Positions 30,249-39,196 of a DNA stretch of 64,000 nucleotides are shown here, piece by piece. The notes beneath the pieces were generated by a model. That model had not been told where the DNA came from, ran no database searches, and worked only from the letters and a program-made list of their open reading frames with translations. Origin of the DNA: QHXQ01 sp963788965. GTDB lineage: Bacteria > Acidobacteriota > Blastocatellia > Pyrinomonadales > Pyrinomonadaceae. A program made the translations under genes and the position numbers. Each line of letters starts with the position of its first letter. The stretch's first letter is position 1. The stretch covers positions 682,001 through 746,000 of the forward strand of contig CAWBIK010000005.1 of NCBI GenBank assembly GCA_963788965.1, given 5' to 3'.

Positions 30249-30725
30249 CTCCATGCGAAAGTGGGTGCTGATCTCGCCGATGATTTTGAAGCCGAGCCGT
30301 TCATAGAGCCGGCGGCCGCCCGTGTTGTGTTTGGGCACGGATAGCCGCAGGGGAAGTCCGGCCTGTCCGGCTTCGGCGATCAGGTTGTTGAATAGATACG
30401 TGCCGACACCGCTGCCGCGCGCCGACGGCAGCAGGGCCAGATCGACCACTCGTATCTCTTCGGCGTTGCGCTCGACCCAGATGTGGCCGGCGTCGCGGCC
30501 GGCTACGATGATGATCTGATGACCCGCAACATCGAAGCGTGCGCCGTAGTCGCGTTGTTGCGCGGCGTATTGCATACGCAGAAAGACCGTGCGCTGTGTC
30601 TCGCCCCAACCGAGCGGCGCGAGTTCGTCGGCGCGCGAGCTGGCGTAGAGCGTGAACAGGAACGGTTCGTCGGCCGGGTCGACGGGGCGTAACGTGACTG
30701 GCGGGTTGGTCGGTTCAGTCTTCAT
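30234..30725 (-). CDS. GNAT-family N-acetyltransferase
   Basis: 163 residues with the GNAT acetyl-CoA loop LPSARGSGVGTYLFNNLIAE (R/Q-x-x-G-x-G/A) near 103-122 and a preceding strand EIRVVDLALL. The C-terminal KHNTGGRRLYERLGFKIIGE is typical of the fold's last strands. Substrate is unknown. The final residues (EYSKQ) are encoded by one arm of a repeat, so the last few residues are probably not ancestral. Confidence 0.9.
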   Translation of the reverse strand: MKTEPTNPPVTLRPVDPADEPFLFTLYASSRADELAPLGWGETQRTVFLRMQYAAQQRDYGARFDVAGHQIIIVAGRDAGHIWVERNAEEIRVVDLALLPSARGSGVGTYLFNNLIAEAGQAGLPLRLSVPKHNTGGRRLYERLGFKIIGEISTHFRMEYSKQ

Positions 30726-30757
30726 CGCAGCTTAACGCGCGCGCCGATCTGTCAGGC

Positions 30758-31228
30758 TCATGGATAGAGCCGGTTGATGACGACTTCATAACGCGCCTGT
30801 CCTTTTTGGCGCGTGTTGAGACGCGTCAGCAGCAAAGAGAACTCGCCGAGCGCGGCGTGCGTGAACAGGTACGTGCCCGACGGCAGCGACTTCTGACGCG
30901 GGCCCGCGAACACAAGCGAGCAGCCGTCGCGGCCCGGTCGGCGCGCGCTGGCTCGCAGGTCATCGACCGCGACGAGCGTTAGCAGTACCGTCTGCTTGTT
31001 CGCCCCGGCGATCTTGAACGGCGAGTTAAGATATGCCGTGAACGAATCCTTGTTCAAGTAGTACACGGCATCGAGCCGGCTGGCATCGGGCACGGGGAAG
31101 GAGCCTTGCGCGGGGGCTTGTTCCTGTAGTGACTTACGACCGGCACGGGCAAAAGCGGTTAGGGGTAGACCGGCGGCGACGGTCGCAACTGCACCGACGC
31201 GCAGAAAACTGCGACGTGACATGACCAT
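30758..31228 (-). CDS. DUF6916-like protein with Tat-type signal
   Basis: About 155 residues; start at ATG 31228 or two codons later at ATG 31222. The N-terminus SRRSFLRVGAVATVAAGLPL is a twin-arginine signal, so the folded protein is probably exported. The remainder (YYLNKDSFTAYLNSPFKI; KSLPSGTYLFTHAALGEFSLLL) matches the small DUF6916-type proteins that are encoded beside tail-collar (MdpB-like) genes. Here that neighbour is divergent, starting at 31584. Function is unknown. Confidence 0.8.
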   Translation of the reverse strand: MVMSRRSFLRVGAVATVAAGLPLTAFARAGRKSLQEQAPAQGSFPVPDASRLDAVYYLNKDSFTAYLNSPFKIAGANKQTVLLTLVAVDDLRASARRPGRDGCSLVFAGPRQKSLPSGTYLFTHAALGEFSLLLTRLNTRQKGQARYEVVINRLYP

Positions 31229-31583
31229 TAATGTTTTTGTTTCCCTTCTAAAGATGCGGCCGACTTGTGAGGCACAATGGCTGCCGGCAGCTTGTAGTCT
31301 AACATTATTTCGGCCGCCGCCTTCAACATGCGTTGCAAATAATTTGCTTGCTTTGCCTCGGCACGGGCATTACAATCCGCCACGCTTCGCGGCGCAGCGC
31401 AATCTCCGCTTATGCACTCCTCGATGTAGTAACGAACGATTTACGGCCTCAGGCAAGCATTTAGCTATGTATGCCGCCGGACGGTTCTGCCTGTCCAAGT
31501 CGGTGTCGAGCACAGGCCGCTAACTAAAAATCCGTTAACCGGCGGGCTGCCACTAGACGGCCCGACCCCCAAAGGAGAAAAAC
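31229..31583. other. Divergent intergenic region between DUF6916-like and tail-collar genes
   Basis: 355 bases without a credible ORF, RNA gene or clear promoter. The rightward leader ends in AAAGGAGAAAAAC, a strong ribosome-binding site for the gene at 31584. The region is moderately A+T-rich around 31310-31360. Confidence 0.55.
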
Positions 31584-32111
31584 ATGTCAGAACCTTTCTT
31601 CGCCGAGATCATAATGTTCGGCGGTAACTTTGCGCCGCGCGGCTGGGCGCTGTGCAACGGGCAGATACTCCCAATCGCGCAGAACACGGCCCTGTTCTCC
31701 CTTCTCGGCACGACCTACGGCGGCAACGGCCAGACGACCTTCGCGCTGCCCGACCTGCGCGGGCGCGTCCCCATCCACCCCGGTCAGGGGCCGGGGCTGT
31801 CGAGTTACAGTCTAGGGCAGGTGGCCGGCAGTGAGAGCACGACGCTGATCCAATCGAACCTGCCGCCGGCTGCGCCGTTCGTCATCCACGCCAACAACGA
31901 GGCCACCAACGCGAAACCGGCCAACAGATTCCCCGCTAACGCCGGGACTACAAACATCTACGCTGACACCGATGGCGGCGTGACGATGAACCCCGCCATG
32001 GTCACAGGGGGCCCGCAAGGCGGCTCTTCGACGCCCTTCGAGATCATGCAACCCTACCTCTGCGTCAACTTCATCATCGCGCTCGAAGGGATCTTCCCGT
32101 CGCGCAACTAA
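31584..32111 (+). CDS. Phage tail-collar domain protein (microcystin-dependent protein-like)
   Basis: 175 residues with the tail-collar signature (IIMFGGNFAPRGWALCNGQ; YGGNGQTTFALPDLRGRVPIH; PYLCVNFIIALEGIFP). Genes of this MdpB-like group are widespread in bacterial chromosomes, usually in pairs or triplets and with a DUF6916-like neighbour. They are thought to be surface or extracellular proteins, not parts of an active phage. No other phage genes are present. The ribosome-binding site is AAAGGAG. Confidence 0.93.
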   Translation: MSEPFFAEIIMFGGNFAPRGWALCNGQILPIAQNTALFSLLGTTYGGNGQTTFALPDLRGRVPIHPGQGPGLSSYSLGQVAGSESTTLIQSNLPPAAPFVIHANNEATNAKPANRFPANAGTTNIYADTDGGVTMNPAMVTGGPQGGSSTPFEIMQPYLCVNFIIALEGIFPSRN

Positions 32112-32291
32112 CCTCTGGTTAGCGGCCCGGTCTTGAAAGCTTGCCGGGCAAACGAGATGAACTGCGCGCACTGCCGCGCCCGCACCAAAACGCGTGCGGC
32201 GCGGCAGTTCCTTTAAGCGTCGCACGCGCTACACACATGCACACGCAAAACTCGTTGCCCTTGCGCCGCAAAGAATGAGAGCATAAGACTC

Positions 32292-33842
32292 GTGACGGAC
32301 TGGACGCGCATCGTCGAGTGTGTGCCGAACTTCAGCGAGGGGCGGCGGCCTGAGACAGTCGCGCGTTTAGTCGAAGTGATCGAGGCGGGCGCGGGCGCAG
32401 TTGTGCTCGACACGCACAGCGACCCCGATCATAACCGCACGGTCATCACCTTCGCGGCCACGCCCGCAACGGTGGTCGCAGCGGCGGTGCGGGCGGCGGC
32501 GCTCGCCGTGGAGTTGATCGATCTGCGGCAACACAAGGGCGCGCATCCGCGCGTCGGCGCATTGGACGTGTTGCCGTTCGTGCCCGTGCGCGGTGTGACA
32601 CTGGCGGACTGCGTGCGGCTCGCACACGAAGCGGGGGCACGCATCGCACGCGAGTTGAACGTGCCCGTTTACTTTTACGAAGCGGCGGCGCTGCGCCCCG
32701 ACCGCGTTAACCTCGAAGACGTGCGGCGCAAAGGCTTCGAGCAGTTGCGCGCCGAGATCGACGCAGACCCGGCCCGCGCGCCCGACGTTGGACCTGCGCG
32801 CGTACACGAATCGGCGGGCGCATGTGTCGTTGGCGCGCGGCCGTTTCTGGTCGCTTATAACATCAACTTGCATACGCGTGATGTCGGCATCGCGCGGCGC
32901 ATCGCGCGGGCTGTGCGCGGGCGCGACGGGGGCTTGCGTTATTTGAAGGCGCTTGGCTTCGAGTTGCCGGAGCGCGGGCTGACGCAAGTTTCGATGAACC
33001 TCGTGCGCTTCGAGCAGACGACGCTGCATCATGCCTTCGAGTCGGTCAGCCGCGAGGCGGCGCGTTGGGGCGTCGCCGTGGCCGGCAGCGAGATCGTCGG
33101 CCTCATCCCGCAAGCGGCGCTCGACCGCAGCGCCGAGTACTTCTTGCGGATCGAAAACTTCGCGCCCGAACTCGTCCTCGAAAATCGCATCGCGCAAGCA
33201 TTAGGCAATAGGCAGCAGGCAGTAAGCAGCGAGCAGGTAGCACAACACAACTCAGCGCAAACTGATAACCGTCTGCTGCCGACTGATGGCGGCGGCGGCG
33301 CGGCGGCGGCGCAAGCGGGCGCGTTGGCGGCGGCGCTGGGCGAGATGGTCGCGCGACTGCTCGCGCGGCGCGGGGCGACAGCGGAAGCTGACGAGGCGTT
33401 GCAAACTTTGACGGACCTAAACGCGCGATTGACCGAAGCAGTGGACGAGGACGCGGCCGCGTTCGCGCGCGTGCTTGATGCGCGCCGCTTGCCGCGTGCG
33501 GATGAAGACGCGCGGCGTGTGCGCGCACACGCGGTCGAAGAAGCGTTGAAGGGTGCGGCGGTTGTGCCGCTCGAAGTGGCGAGTCTGGCGGTGCAGGCGG
33601 GCGAACTGTTGGAGACGCTCGCAGAGTTGGGCGAACCGGCGTGGCTGTCGGACGCCGCGACGGGCGCGCAACTCGCGCTCGCCGCTACGACCGCCGCGCG
33701 TTACAACGTGCTCGTCAACGTCGCCGAGATCGAGGATGAAGAGTTCGCCGAAGAACATCGCGCCCGCGCGCTCGACCTGTTAGCGCGCGCGCGCGGCATC
33801 GCCACACGCGTGGAAGAGATGTTGTTGGATGCGCTGCAATAG
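32292..33842 (+). CDS. Glutamate formimidoyltransferase / formimidoyltetrahydrofolate cyclodeaminase fusion
   Basis: Bifunctional histidine-degradation enzyme. It transfers the formimino group from N-formimino-L-glutamate to tetrahydrofolate, then releases ammonia. The start is GTG 32292 (516 residues). The N-terminal transferase domain (about 1-300) has IVECVPNFSEGRRPETVARLV, DHNRTVITF and HKGAHPRVGALDVLPFVP. The helical cyclodeaminase-like domain occupies about 335-516. The linker at about 305-335 (NRQQAVSSEQVAQHNSAQTDN) is encoded by an intergenic-type repeat that has entered in frame. No other hut genes are in the window. Confidence 0.93.
   Translation: MTDWTRIVECVPNFSEGRRPETVARLVEVIEAGAGAVVLDTHSDPDHNRTVITFAATPATVVAAAVRAAALAVELIDLRQHKGAHPRVGALDVLPFVPVRGVTLADCVRLAHEAGARIARELNVPVYFYEAAALRPDRVNLEDVRRKGFEQLRAEIDADPARAPDVGPARVHESAGACVVGARPFLVAYNINLHTRDVGIARRIARAVRGRDGGLRYLKALGFELPERGLTQVSMNLVRFEQTTLHHAFESVSREAARWGVAVAGSEIVGLIPQAALDRSAEYFLRIENFAPELVLENRIAQALGNRQQAVSSEQVAQHNSAQTDNRLLPTDGGGGAAAAQAGALAAALGEMVARLLARRGATAEADEALQTLTDLNARLTEAVDEDAAAFARVLDARRLPRADEDARRVRAHAVEEALKGAAVVPLEVASLAVQAGELLETLAELGEPAWLSDAATGAQLALAATTAARYNVLVNVAEIEDEEFAEEHRARALDLLARARGIATRVEEMLLDALQ
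33201..33290. repeat. Intergenic-type repeat inside a coding region
   Basis: Words AATAGGCAGCAGGCAGTAAGCAGC and GATAACCGTCTGCTGCCGACTGATGG match the element at 30121-30248. The element lies exactly at the junction of the transferase and cyclodeaminase domains, and its length keeps the frame open. Confidence 0.75.
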
Positions 33843-33867
33843 CAGCTTTAGCAAGTGAGTTAAGAGC

Positions 33868-34170
33868 ATGACGCACGAACGCAGAAATGATCCACGCCGC
33901 GCCGTCTCGGTTGAAGCATGGTGGGAAGGCTTATCGGGTCGCCATCAGGCGCGCATCAGCGACCTGAGCATGGGCGGCTGTTTCATCGACACGCTGGGCC
34001 GCGCCGACTTGGGCGAGTTCATGCTGCTTGCCTTGAAGTTGCCCTCAGGCCAATGGCTACGCTTGCGCGGTCAAGTCGCCTCGGTCGATCCGAACACCGG
34101 CTTTAGTCTTACCTTCACTTATCTGACCGACGACGAACAACAGGCGCTCGCACAACTGCTCGACCCATAA
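33868..34170 (+). CDS. PilZ domain protein
   Basis: 100-residue stand-alone PilZ domain, a cyclic-di-GMP receptor. The N-terminal arginine-rich ERRNDPRR supplies the R-x3-R motif and D32-L-S-M-G-G the D/N-x-S-x-x-G motif. It has no attached output domain, so it presumably signals by binding a partner. No diguanylate cyclase or phosphodiesterase lies in the window. It starts 26 bases after the upstream gene and may be co-transcribed with it. Confidence 0.92.
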   Translation: MTHERRNDPRRAVSVEAWWEGLSGRHQARISDLSMGGCFIDTLGRADLGEFMLLALKLPSGQWLRLRGQVASVDPNTGFSLTFTYLTDDEQQALAQLLDP

Positions 34171-34193
34171 CACAGCCACGAACAATGATGAAT

Positions 34194-34240
34194 GATGAAT
34201 GATGAATGACAAGCTGATCAGCGGTTATTTCATCATTCAT
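34194..34240. repeat. AATGATG tandem repeat with inverted partner
   Basis: Four to five AATGATG units (34194-34219) are answered by ATTTCATCATTCAT (34227-34240) after a short loop. It lies between the convergent PilZ and hydrolase genes and may end both transcripts. The 46614-46714 element uses the same words. Confidence 0.75.
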
Positions 34241-34250
34241 CACGCCGCGT

Positions 34251-35351
34251 TCATTGGCTCAAGTGTTGACGCAGGAAGGTGACGATCTGCCAGCCGTCGA
34301 TGTACTTCCACGGCGCGTGGCCGAGCGTGTAGTGACCGCAGGGCAACCAGCGCACGTCGAGCGGCCGACCAGTGGCGCGGATCGCGTCGATCAAATCTTG
34401 TGAGAGGTCGGCAGGGAAAGTTAGATCGTAGCGCGCGCAGATGAAGCGCATGGGGCGCGCGCTTTGTTCGGTCAAGCGATCAATGTAGGCGAGCGGGCTG
34501 ATGGGCAACCAGTGTTGGCGCAATTCGGCGAGCGTAATGTGATCGCCCAGACCAGCGCGCACATGCTCGGTTGAAAGCCCGCGCCAGACCACGTCTGCGA
34601 AGTAGCCGGAGACGTGGTTGAAGACGCCTGCGTCGATCAGCGGTTCGTGAGCGAAGGTGAGAAACGCGGTACACGAACCGATGCTCGTGCCCATGATGCC
34701 GATGCGTTCATAGCCTTGCGCGCGCAACCAATGCACGGCGGCGCGCGCGTCCACCACGGCTTGGCGCATGGACTGAAGCGTGCGCCCGACATTCGCGCAG
34801 ACGAGAAAGTCCGCGCGCTCCAACTCCGCAGGTCGCCGCTCGTCGTGATAAGGCAGCGACAGGCGCAACGCGCCGATGCCTAAACGCGCGAAGATGCGGC
34901 CCAACTCCGCATGACTTTCCGCTTGCGCGTTCCAGTGCGGCAGCAGCACGACGGCACGACGCGGCCCGCCATCCGACTTGGCTTGCCTTGCGGGCGCGAA
35001 GTAGCGCGCACGCACCGTGTCGTTCACAGCCGACGGCGTGCGGACGGCGCTCGTCCACGTCAACTGATGGCCTGCGAGTTTGTAATCCGTGATCGACGGG
35101 CACGCGAAAAACTCTTCGCTGTGCGCGAGCGTCCGCGCGGTATGAGCTTCGAGCAGACGGCGCGGGTCGTCGCCGTTCGCGTGCGCGACCAGATGATCAG
35201 CGCCCCATTCAAACGGGCGTACCAATCTGTTTGTATCGCGGCGCGCATGTATGCGCTCGCGCGTGTGCATCCAACGGGCCAGCAAAGTCTTTGCGTCACC
35301 TCCGTTAAGAAATTTACGGGGCAGAGCGGGAAAGGTCAAAAGCGGACGCAT
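34251..35351 (-). CDS. Alpha/beta hydrolase
   Basis: 366 residues. The nucleophile elbow is G-T-S-I-G with S223, preceded by YERIGIM. A plausible acid lies in ARYDLTFPADLS and the histidine in PCGHYTLG. The long N-terminal extension (about 1-110), the PHWNAQAESHAE segment and LRLSLPYHDERRP suggest a larger serine hydrolase like the ABHD18 group, not a lipase or esterase of the small type. No signal peptide is seen, so it is probably cytoplasmic. The substrate is unknown. Confidence 0.85.
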   Translation of the reverse strand: MRPLLTFPALPRKFLNGGDAKTLLARWMHTRERIHARRDTNRLVRPFEWGADHLVAHANGDDPRRLLEAHTARTLAHSEEFFACPSITDYKLAGHQLTWTSAVRTPSAVNDTVRARYFAPARQAKSDGGPRRAVVLLPHWNAQAESHAELGRIFARLGIGALRLSLPYHDERRPAELERADFLVCANVGRTLQSMRQAVVDARAAVHWLRAQGYERIGIMGTSIGSCTAFLTFAHEPLIDAGVFNHVSGYFADVVWRGLSTEHVRAGLGDHITLAELRQHWLPISPLAYIDRLTEQSARPMRFICARYDLTFPADLSQDLIDAIRATGRPLDVRWLPCGHYTLGHAPWKYIDGWQIVTFLRQHLSQ

Positions 35352-35423
35352 GATTCAAGCCGATTAATCATGGGTTTGCAGCGAAGTTAATAAGTAATCC
35401 ACAGGTGGGACATGAGTAAGCAG

Positions 35424-35457
35424 AAAAAAAGGGGCGTCGAATATGACGCCCCTTTTC
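35424..35457 (-). terminator. Rho-independent terminator of the subtilase gene
   Basis: GGGGCGTC (35431-35438) pairs with GACGCCCC (35445-35452) around a 6-base loop, and the flanking A and T runs extend the stem. On the minus strand it ends in a run of seven T, 20 bases after the subtilase stop codon. Confidence 0.92.
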
Positions 35458-35476
35458 TTGGCCTGTGGTTCGAGTC

Positions 35477-37027
35477 TTACGGGTGGAGAATCCAGAGGTT
35501 GTAGTTGCCGCTGCCGCTGTAGGAGTAGACCTGCCAACGGTAGTAGGCTGACGTGCCGTTGTAAGAGATGGTTTCGTTAGCCGTGGCGCTTTCGCCGCTG
35601 GCGACGGTGACCCACGCGGAGCCGTTCCACCTTTGCAGGTAGAGATCGAAGTCCGCGCCTGAAGTCGGGCCGACCAGACAGCCCTTGTGCGCGCCGCTGA
35701 CGCTGCTGAAGTAGTACGTGCCGCCCGGTTGATAGTTGGAGGAGCCGGTAGAGGAGAGCGTGCCCGTGTAGAGCGTGCCGCCCGCGCACGCGGCCGGTGT
35801 GCCGCCACCACCACCGCCGCCCGTCGTCAACAACGAATAGAGCAGGCGATTGGGCGAGCCTGTGCCGATGCCGGTCAAGACGCCCGTGGTCGCCGTGGTG
35901 ATGATCTGGTTGGCGACTGTGGCGGGCGATGCGGTCGAATTGTTTTGCAGGTAGAGCGCGGCGACACCTACGACGTGCGGCGTGGCCATCGAAGTGCCGC
36001 TGATCGTGTTCGTCGCCGTGTCGCTTGTGGACCAAGACGACTGAATGCTTGAGCCGGGCGCGAAGATGTCGAGGCACGTGCCGATGTTGGAGAAGTCCGA
36101 CTTGGCATCGGTGCTGGTCGTCGAACCGACGGTAATGGCGGCGGCGACGCGCGAAGGTGAACCGTTGCAGGCGTTCGCGCCGTAGTCGTTGCCGGCGGCG
36201 ACGGCGTAGGTCACGCCCGCGTTGATCGAGTTCTGCACGGCCGTATCGAGCGCGGTCGAAGCGCCGCCGCCGAGGCTCATGTTCGCCACGGCCGGCGTGA
36301 TGCGATTGGCCGTGACCCAATCGACGCCCGCGATCACGGTCGCGTCCGTGCCGTTGCCTGAGCAGTCGAGCACGCGGACGGCGTGCAGCGAGACACCTTT
36401 GGCGACGCCGTAGGTCGAGCCGCCGATAGTGCCCGCGACGTGCGTGCCGTGCCCGTTGCAGTCGTTGCCGTTCTGCCCGTCGCCAATCGAGTCGAAGACT
36501 TTGGTGGCGCGGCCGCCGAACTGCGTGTGCGTGGTGCGGATGCCGGTGTCGATGACGTAAGCGTGAACGCCCGCGCCGGTCGGCGTGTAGCTGTACTGCG
36601 CGTCGAGCGGCCGGTTGCGTTGATCGATGCGGTCAAGCCCCCACGGCGGATTCGATTGTACGGTCGTCGCATGCACCAAGCCGTCCTCTTCGACGAACTT
36701 GACGCGCGGGTCTTGACTGAGCAGTTGCGCTTGTTCTTCGGTCATCTTCGCGGCAAAACCGTTTAAGGCATACTTGAAGACTTTATCGACTTTCGCCCCA
36801 TACGCGGCCGCCATGTCGTCGGCGACGTAAGGCGCGGCGGAGAGATCGCCGGGTGCGCCGACGTGTGTGTCGTCGAGCACGACGATGTAGCGGCCGGCGA
36901 CGGGTTTGGTGCTGCGGCGCAGCTTGGTATTGGTGTCTTTAAGTTGCGCGCGCGCGGGCGCGAAGTTGGGGCTGTAGGCGAGGGCGGCGAGGGCGAGGGC
37001 AAAAACGAACGCGAACAATTTCTTCAT
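35477..37027 (-). CDS. Secreted subtilisin-like serine protease (S8)
   Basis: 516 residues. A signal peptide (LFAFVFALALAALAYS) is followed by an inhibitor-I9-type propeptide (about 43-120, VAGRYIVVLDDTHV). The catalytic domain has D160 (YVIDTG), H193 (NGHGTHVAG), oxyanion N280 (AAGND) and S346 (GTSMATPH), in the proteinase K/thermitase style. A glycine-rich linker leads to a C-terminal beta domain of about 90 residues (DFDLYLQRWNGSAWVTVASG) resembling the pre-peptidase C-terminal type. It is an extracellular protease with its own strong terminator. The secreted protein upstream may share export conditions. Confidence 0.95.
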   Translation of the reverse strand: MKKLFAFVFALALAALAYSPNFAPARAQLKDTNTKLRRSTKPVAGRYIVVLDDTHVGAPGDLSAAPYVADDMAAAYGAKVDKVFKYALNGFAAKMTEEQAQLLSQDPRVKFVEEDGLVHATTVQSNPPWGLDRIDQRNRPLDAQYSYTPTGAGVHAYVIDTGIRTTHTQFGGRATKVFDSIGDGQNGNDCNGHGTHVAGTIGGSTYGVAKGVSLHAVRVLDCSGNGTDATVIAGVDWVTANRITPAVANMSLGGGASTALDTAVQNSINAGVTYAVAAGNDYGANACNGSPSRVAAAITVGSTTSTDAKSDFSNIGTCLDIFAPGSSIQSSWSTSDTATNTISGTSMATPHVVGVAALYLQNNSTASPATVANQIITTATTGVLTGIGTGSPNRLLYSLLTTGGGGGGGTPAACAGGTLYTGTLSSTGSSNYQPGGTYYFSSVSGAHKGCLVGPTSGADFDLYLQRWNGSAWVTVASGESATANETISYNGTSAYYRWQVYSYSGSGNYNLWILHP

Positions 37028-37144
37028 AGCTTCTCCTCAAGGCAGGTGTGAGAACTGTTTCTGGTTACGACCTCAAGCGTTCGAGGGCCGCGTTGATCCT
37101 TAGGGGATATTTCCGTCACTTGTGCTGCGCGTCTGTGAGTGTTA

Positions 37145-37177
37145 GGGCGGGCGCGTCTATCTGGCACGCGCCCGCCC
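37145..37177 (-). terminator. Strong GC hairpin after the secreted protein gene
   Basis: A perfect 12-bp stem (37145-37156 with 37166-37177) and 9-base loop, 43 bases downstream of the stop of the gene at 37220-38821. On the minus strand no T-run follows; the T-run is on the other strand. Termination is therefore plausible but not certain. Confidence 0.55.
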
Positions 37178-37219
37178 TTTTGGGCAATGGTTGCAGACGA
37201 ACTAAGAGCCAGCGTGCGC

Positions 37220-38821
37220 TTACTGGCAGTTAGTGAACTTGACCTTACCGATGAAGGTGCTCCAATTGAACGAGCCGGTGTTCTTCAGGTACTCGGTCGT
37301 GTACCAGAAGGTGCAGTCGTCAATCGGATCGACCGTCAGACTGCTGTAGTCGCCCCAACGCGCCAAGCCGCCGTTCTGCGAGCCGATGCCGGGGAGCAGC
37401 GATGTCTCCGCTTGCAACGTGCCGGCCGGATCAGTTGGATTGCGACCCGTGAAGTAGATCGACGGGCGGACGCTCGTGCTGGACAAACTGTAACCAACGC
37501 CGATGTTGCCCACCTTGTCCTGCGCCATGCTGCCCATCCAACGATAGTTGGTATTAGGTGAGAACGTCCCTTGCTGGAAGACCGACGGCACATTTAAGGC
37601 GTTGACGCGAATCTCGTACCAGCGCACGCCCGTGCGCGCAGACGAGCCGTTACCGACGTTGACCGAATGGTTGACGACCAACGCTTGATGCGTGCCGAAG
37701 TTGCGATAGGCGAGGCGATACATCAAACGGTCGCCGAGCGAATCGAGTCTTTGGTTCGTGCTTGGCTGCTTGACGCACGCGCCGCCGCCGCACGCCGTCG
37801 CAAAGGCACTGACCGGCAGGTTCGTGCGCGCGCTGATATTCGAGTTGGCGGGCGTCACCCAGTCAACGTGGAACTTCCAGAAGTTGAGTGAGCTTGAACC
37901 GAAGTTCATCACGTAGTTGGGCGCACCGACGGGCGGCGGCGTCGCGCCATCCAAGTCGGACGGCAGCAAGCCGCCAAACGACGTGCCGAGGTTGAAGCAC
38001 TGCTGCGTGGCCGCCAGCCCCGCGAGCATCTTTGTGCGATCCCACGCGCAGACCCAACCGCCGCTAAAGCTCACGCCGTTATTGAACATGTTGTAGGTCA
38101 CGTAGTAGCCATCGGGCCAGACGCCGACCTTCGGGTAGTCGTTAAACTGCGTGCCGTAGGTGAACTCGTAACGATAGTAAGTGCCAGTCGGATCGCCAGT
38201 GGTCGAGACGGCGACGCACTGGCGAAAGGGCGTCGAAGAGACGGCGAACTGCGTCATGACCCAACGGTCGGCCGCGCGGTCGTATTTCACAATCGGATCG
38301 CCGTCGTTCGAGGTCTGGCAGGGGCCGCCAAACCCCGACCAGATCGTGTTGCCATTCTTCGGGAAGCCGGGCAACATCGTGCCGCTGGCCTTACTGAACA
38401 CGCCGAACGCTTCGTTGACCCATTGCACATAATGATTCGGGCCGACTGCGCCGTTGGTGTCGGGCGGCGCGGCGTTGACGGCGTAGTTCGGGATGCCGAC
38501 GCCGTCGAAGCCGCTGACGGGGCCGACGTTGACGAGCGGCGCGGGGACTGCGAGCGACATTTCAGTTTGCAGCGCCTTGTCCTCTTCAGGCTTGCTCTTT
38601 TGGACAGGCTGCGGGATCGGCTTGACCGGATGTTCGTGATTGGGTTTGTCGATGTCAGGGCCCTTAGCGGGCAGATCGCGCAAGGGCTGCGACTCGTCGT
38701 GCTTGACCGCACGCGAAACCATGACTTTATAGTCGCCGTTCTTCTGGCCGAAGGCTACTGCCGGAAACAGTGCCACGGCACACAAGCCGGCGAGCGCAAG
38801 TGAGACTAAAGGCTTTTTCAT
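37220..38821 (-). CDS. Large secreted protein of unknown function
   Basis: 533 residues after a GGAGG site. The signal peptide is VSLALAGLCAVALFPAVAFG. A charged, proline-rich region (about 40-85) follows, then a domain with PPDTNGAVGPNHYVQWVN, DPIVKYDRAADRWVMTQFAV and SLTVDPIDDCTFWYTTEY. The repeated aromatic strand-turn pattern suggests a beta-propeller-like or lectin-like fold. Such secreted proteins recur in Acidobacteriota and related soil bacteria, and I cannot assign a function. The neighbouring subtilase is transcribed in the same direction downstream. Confidence 0.87.
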   Translation of the reverse strand: MKKPLVSLALAGLCAVALFPAVAFGQKNGDYKVMVSRAVKHDESQPLRDLPAKGPDIDKPNHEHPVKPIPQPVQKSKPEEDKALQTEMSLAVPAPLVNVGPVSGFDGVGIPNYAVNAAPPDTNGAVGPNHYVQWVNEAFGVFSKASGTMLPGFPKNGNTIWSGFGGPCQTSNDGDPIVKYDRAADRWVMTQFAVSSTPFRQCVAVSTTGDPTGTYYRYEFTYGTQFNDYPKVGVWPDGYYVTYNMFNNGVSFSGGWVCAWDRTKMLAGLAATQQCFNLGTSFGGLLPSDLDGATPPPVGAPNYVMNFGSSSLNFWKFHVDWVTPANSNISARTNLPVSAFATACGGGACVKQPSTNQRLDSLGDRLMYRLAYRNFGTHQALVVNHSVNVGNGSSARTGVRWYEIRVNALNVPSVFQQGTFSPNTNYRWMGSMAQDKVGNIGVGYSLSSTSVRPSIYFTGRNPTDPAGTLQAETSLLPGIGSQNGGLARWGDYSSLTVDPIDDCTFWYTTEYLKNTGSFNWSTFIGKVKFTNCQ

Positions 38822-39196
38822 CGTTCCTCCGAGATGTTTGAGCGTTAACGGGATGAGATCGCCGTAAGGCGGCGACCCCGCTATGAGGCACGGGGCAAGT
38901 GACAGAGTGATTGCAGGCCGTGACGGAATAAAAAAACACTAGCGCCCTGCGGAGTAACGAATGAATGATTGTTTATGCGTGCGCCGCCGAGGCCCGGAAT
39001 ACCTTGCCGGCGCTTGAGACTAACCGCCAAAACAAACAGGCGACCGTTCATTGTGAGAAACAGTTTACTGTCTGAACTAAGGAGGCGAGGCAATATAACC
39101 GACGCCACCGCGACGCGCAACTTGCCAGTTATCTTGCAACGAAAAAAGAACAATCACGGGGCTGCACGAGTTCAAACTAGCTAAAGTATGACCGGG
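38822..39196. other. Intergenic region, no feature identified
   Basis: 375 bases between two minus-strand genes, containing the leader of the gene at 37220-38821. The short open frames in it lack codon bias and family resemblance. I see no repeat or RNA gene, and no promoter motif worth naming. Confidence 0.55.

Noticed and set aside
31584..32111. Prophage remnant, based on the tail-collar domain
   Set aside because: No other phage structural, integrase or lysis gene is nearby; chromosomal tail-collar genes of this type are common.
34194..34240. Short direct repeats resembling a CRISPR array
   Set aside because: The units are contiguous 7-mers without spacers and have an inverted partner; there are no cas genes.
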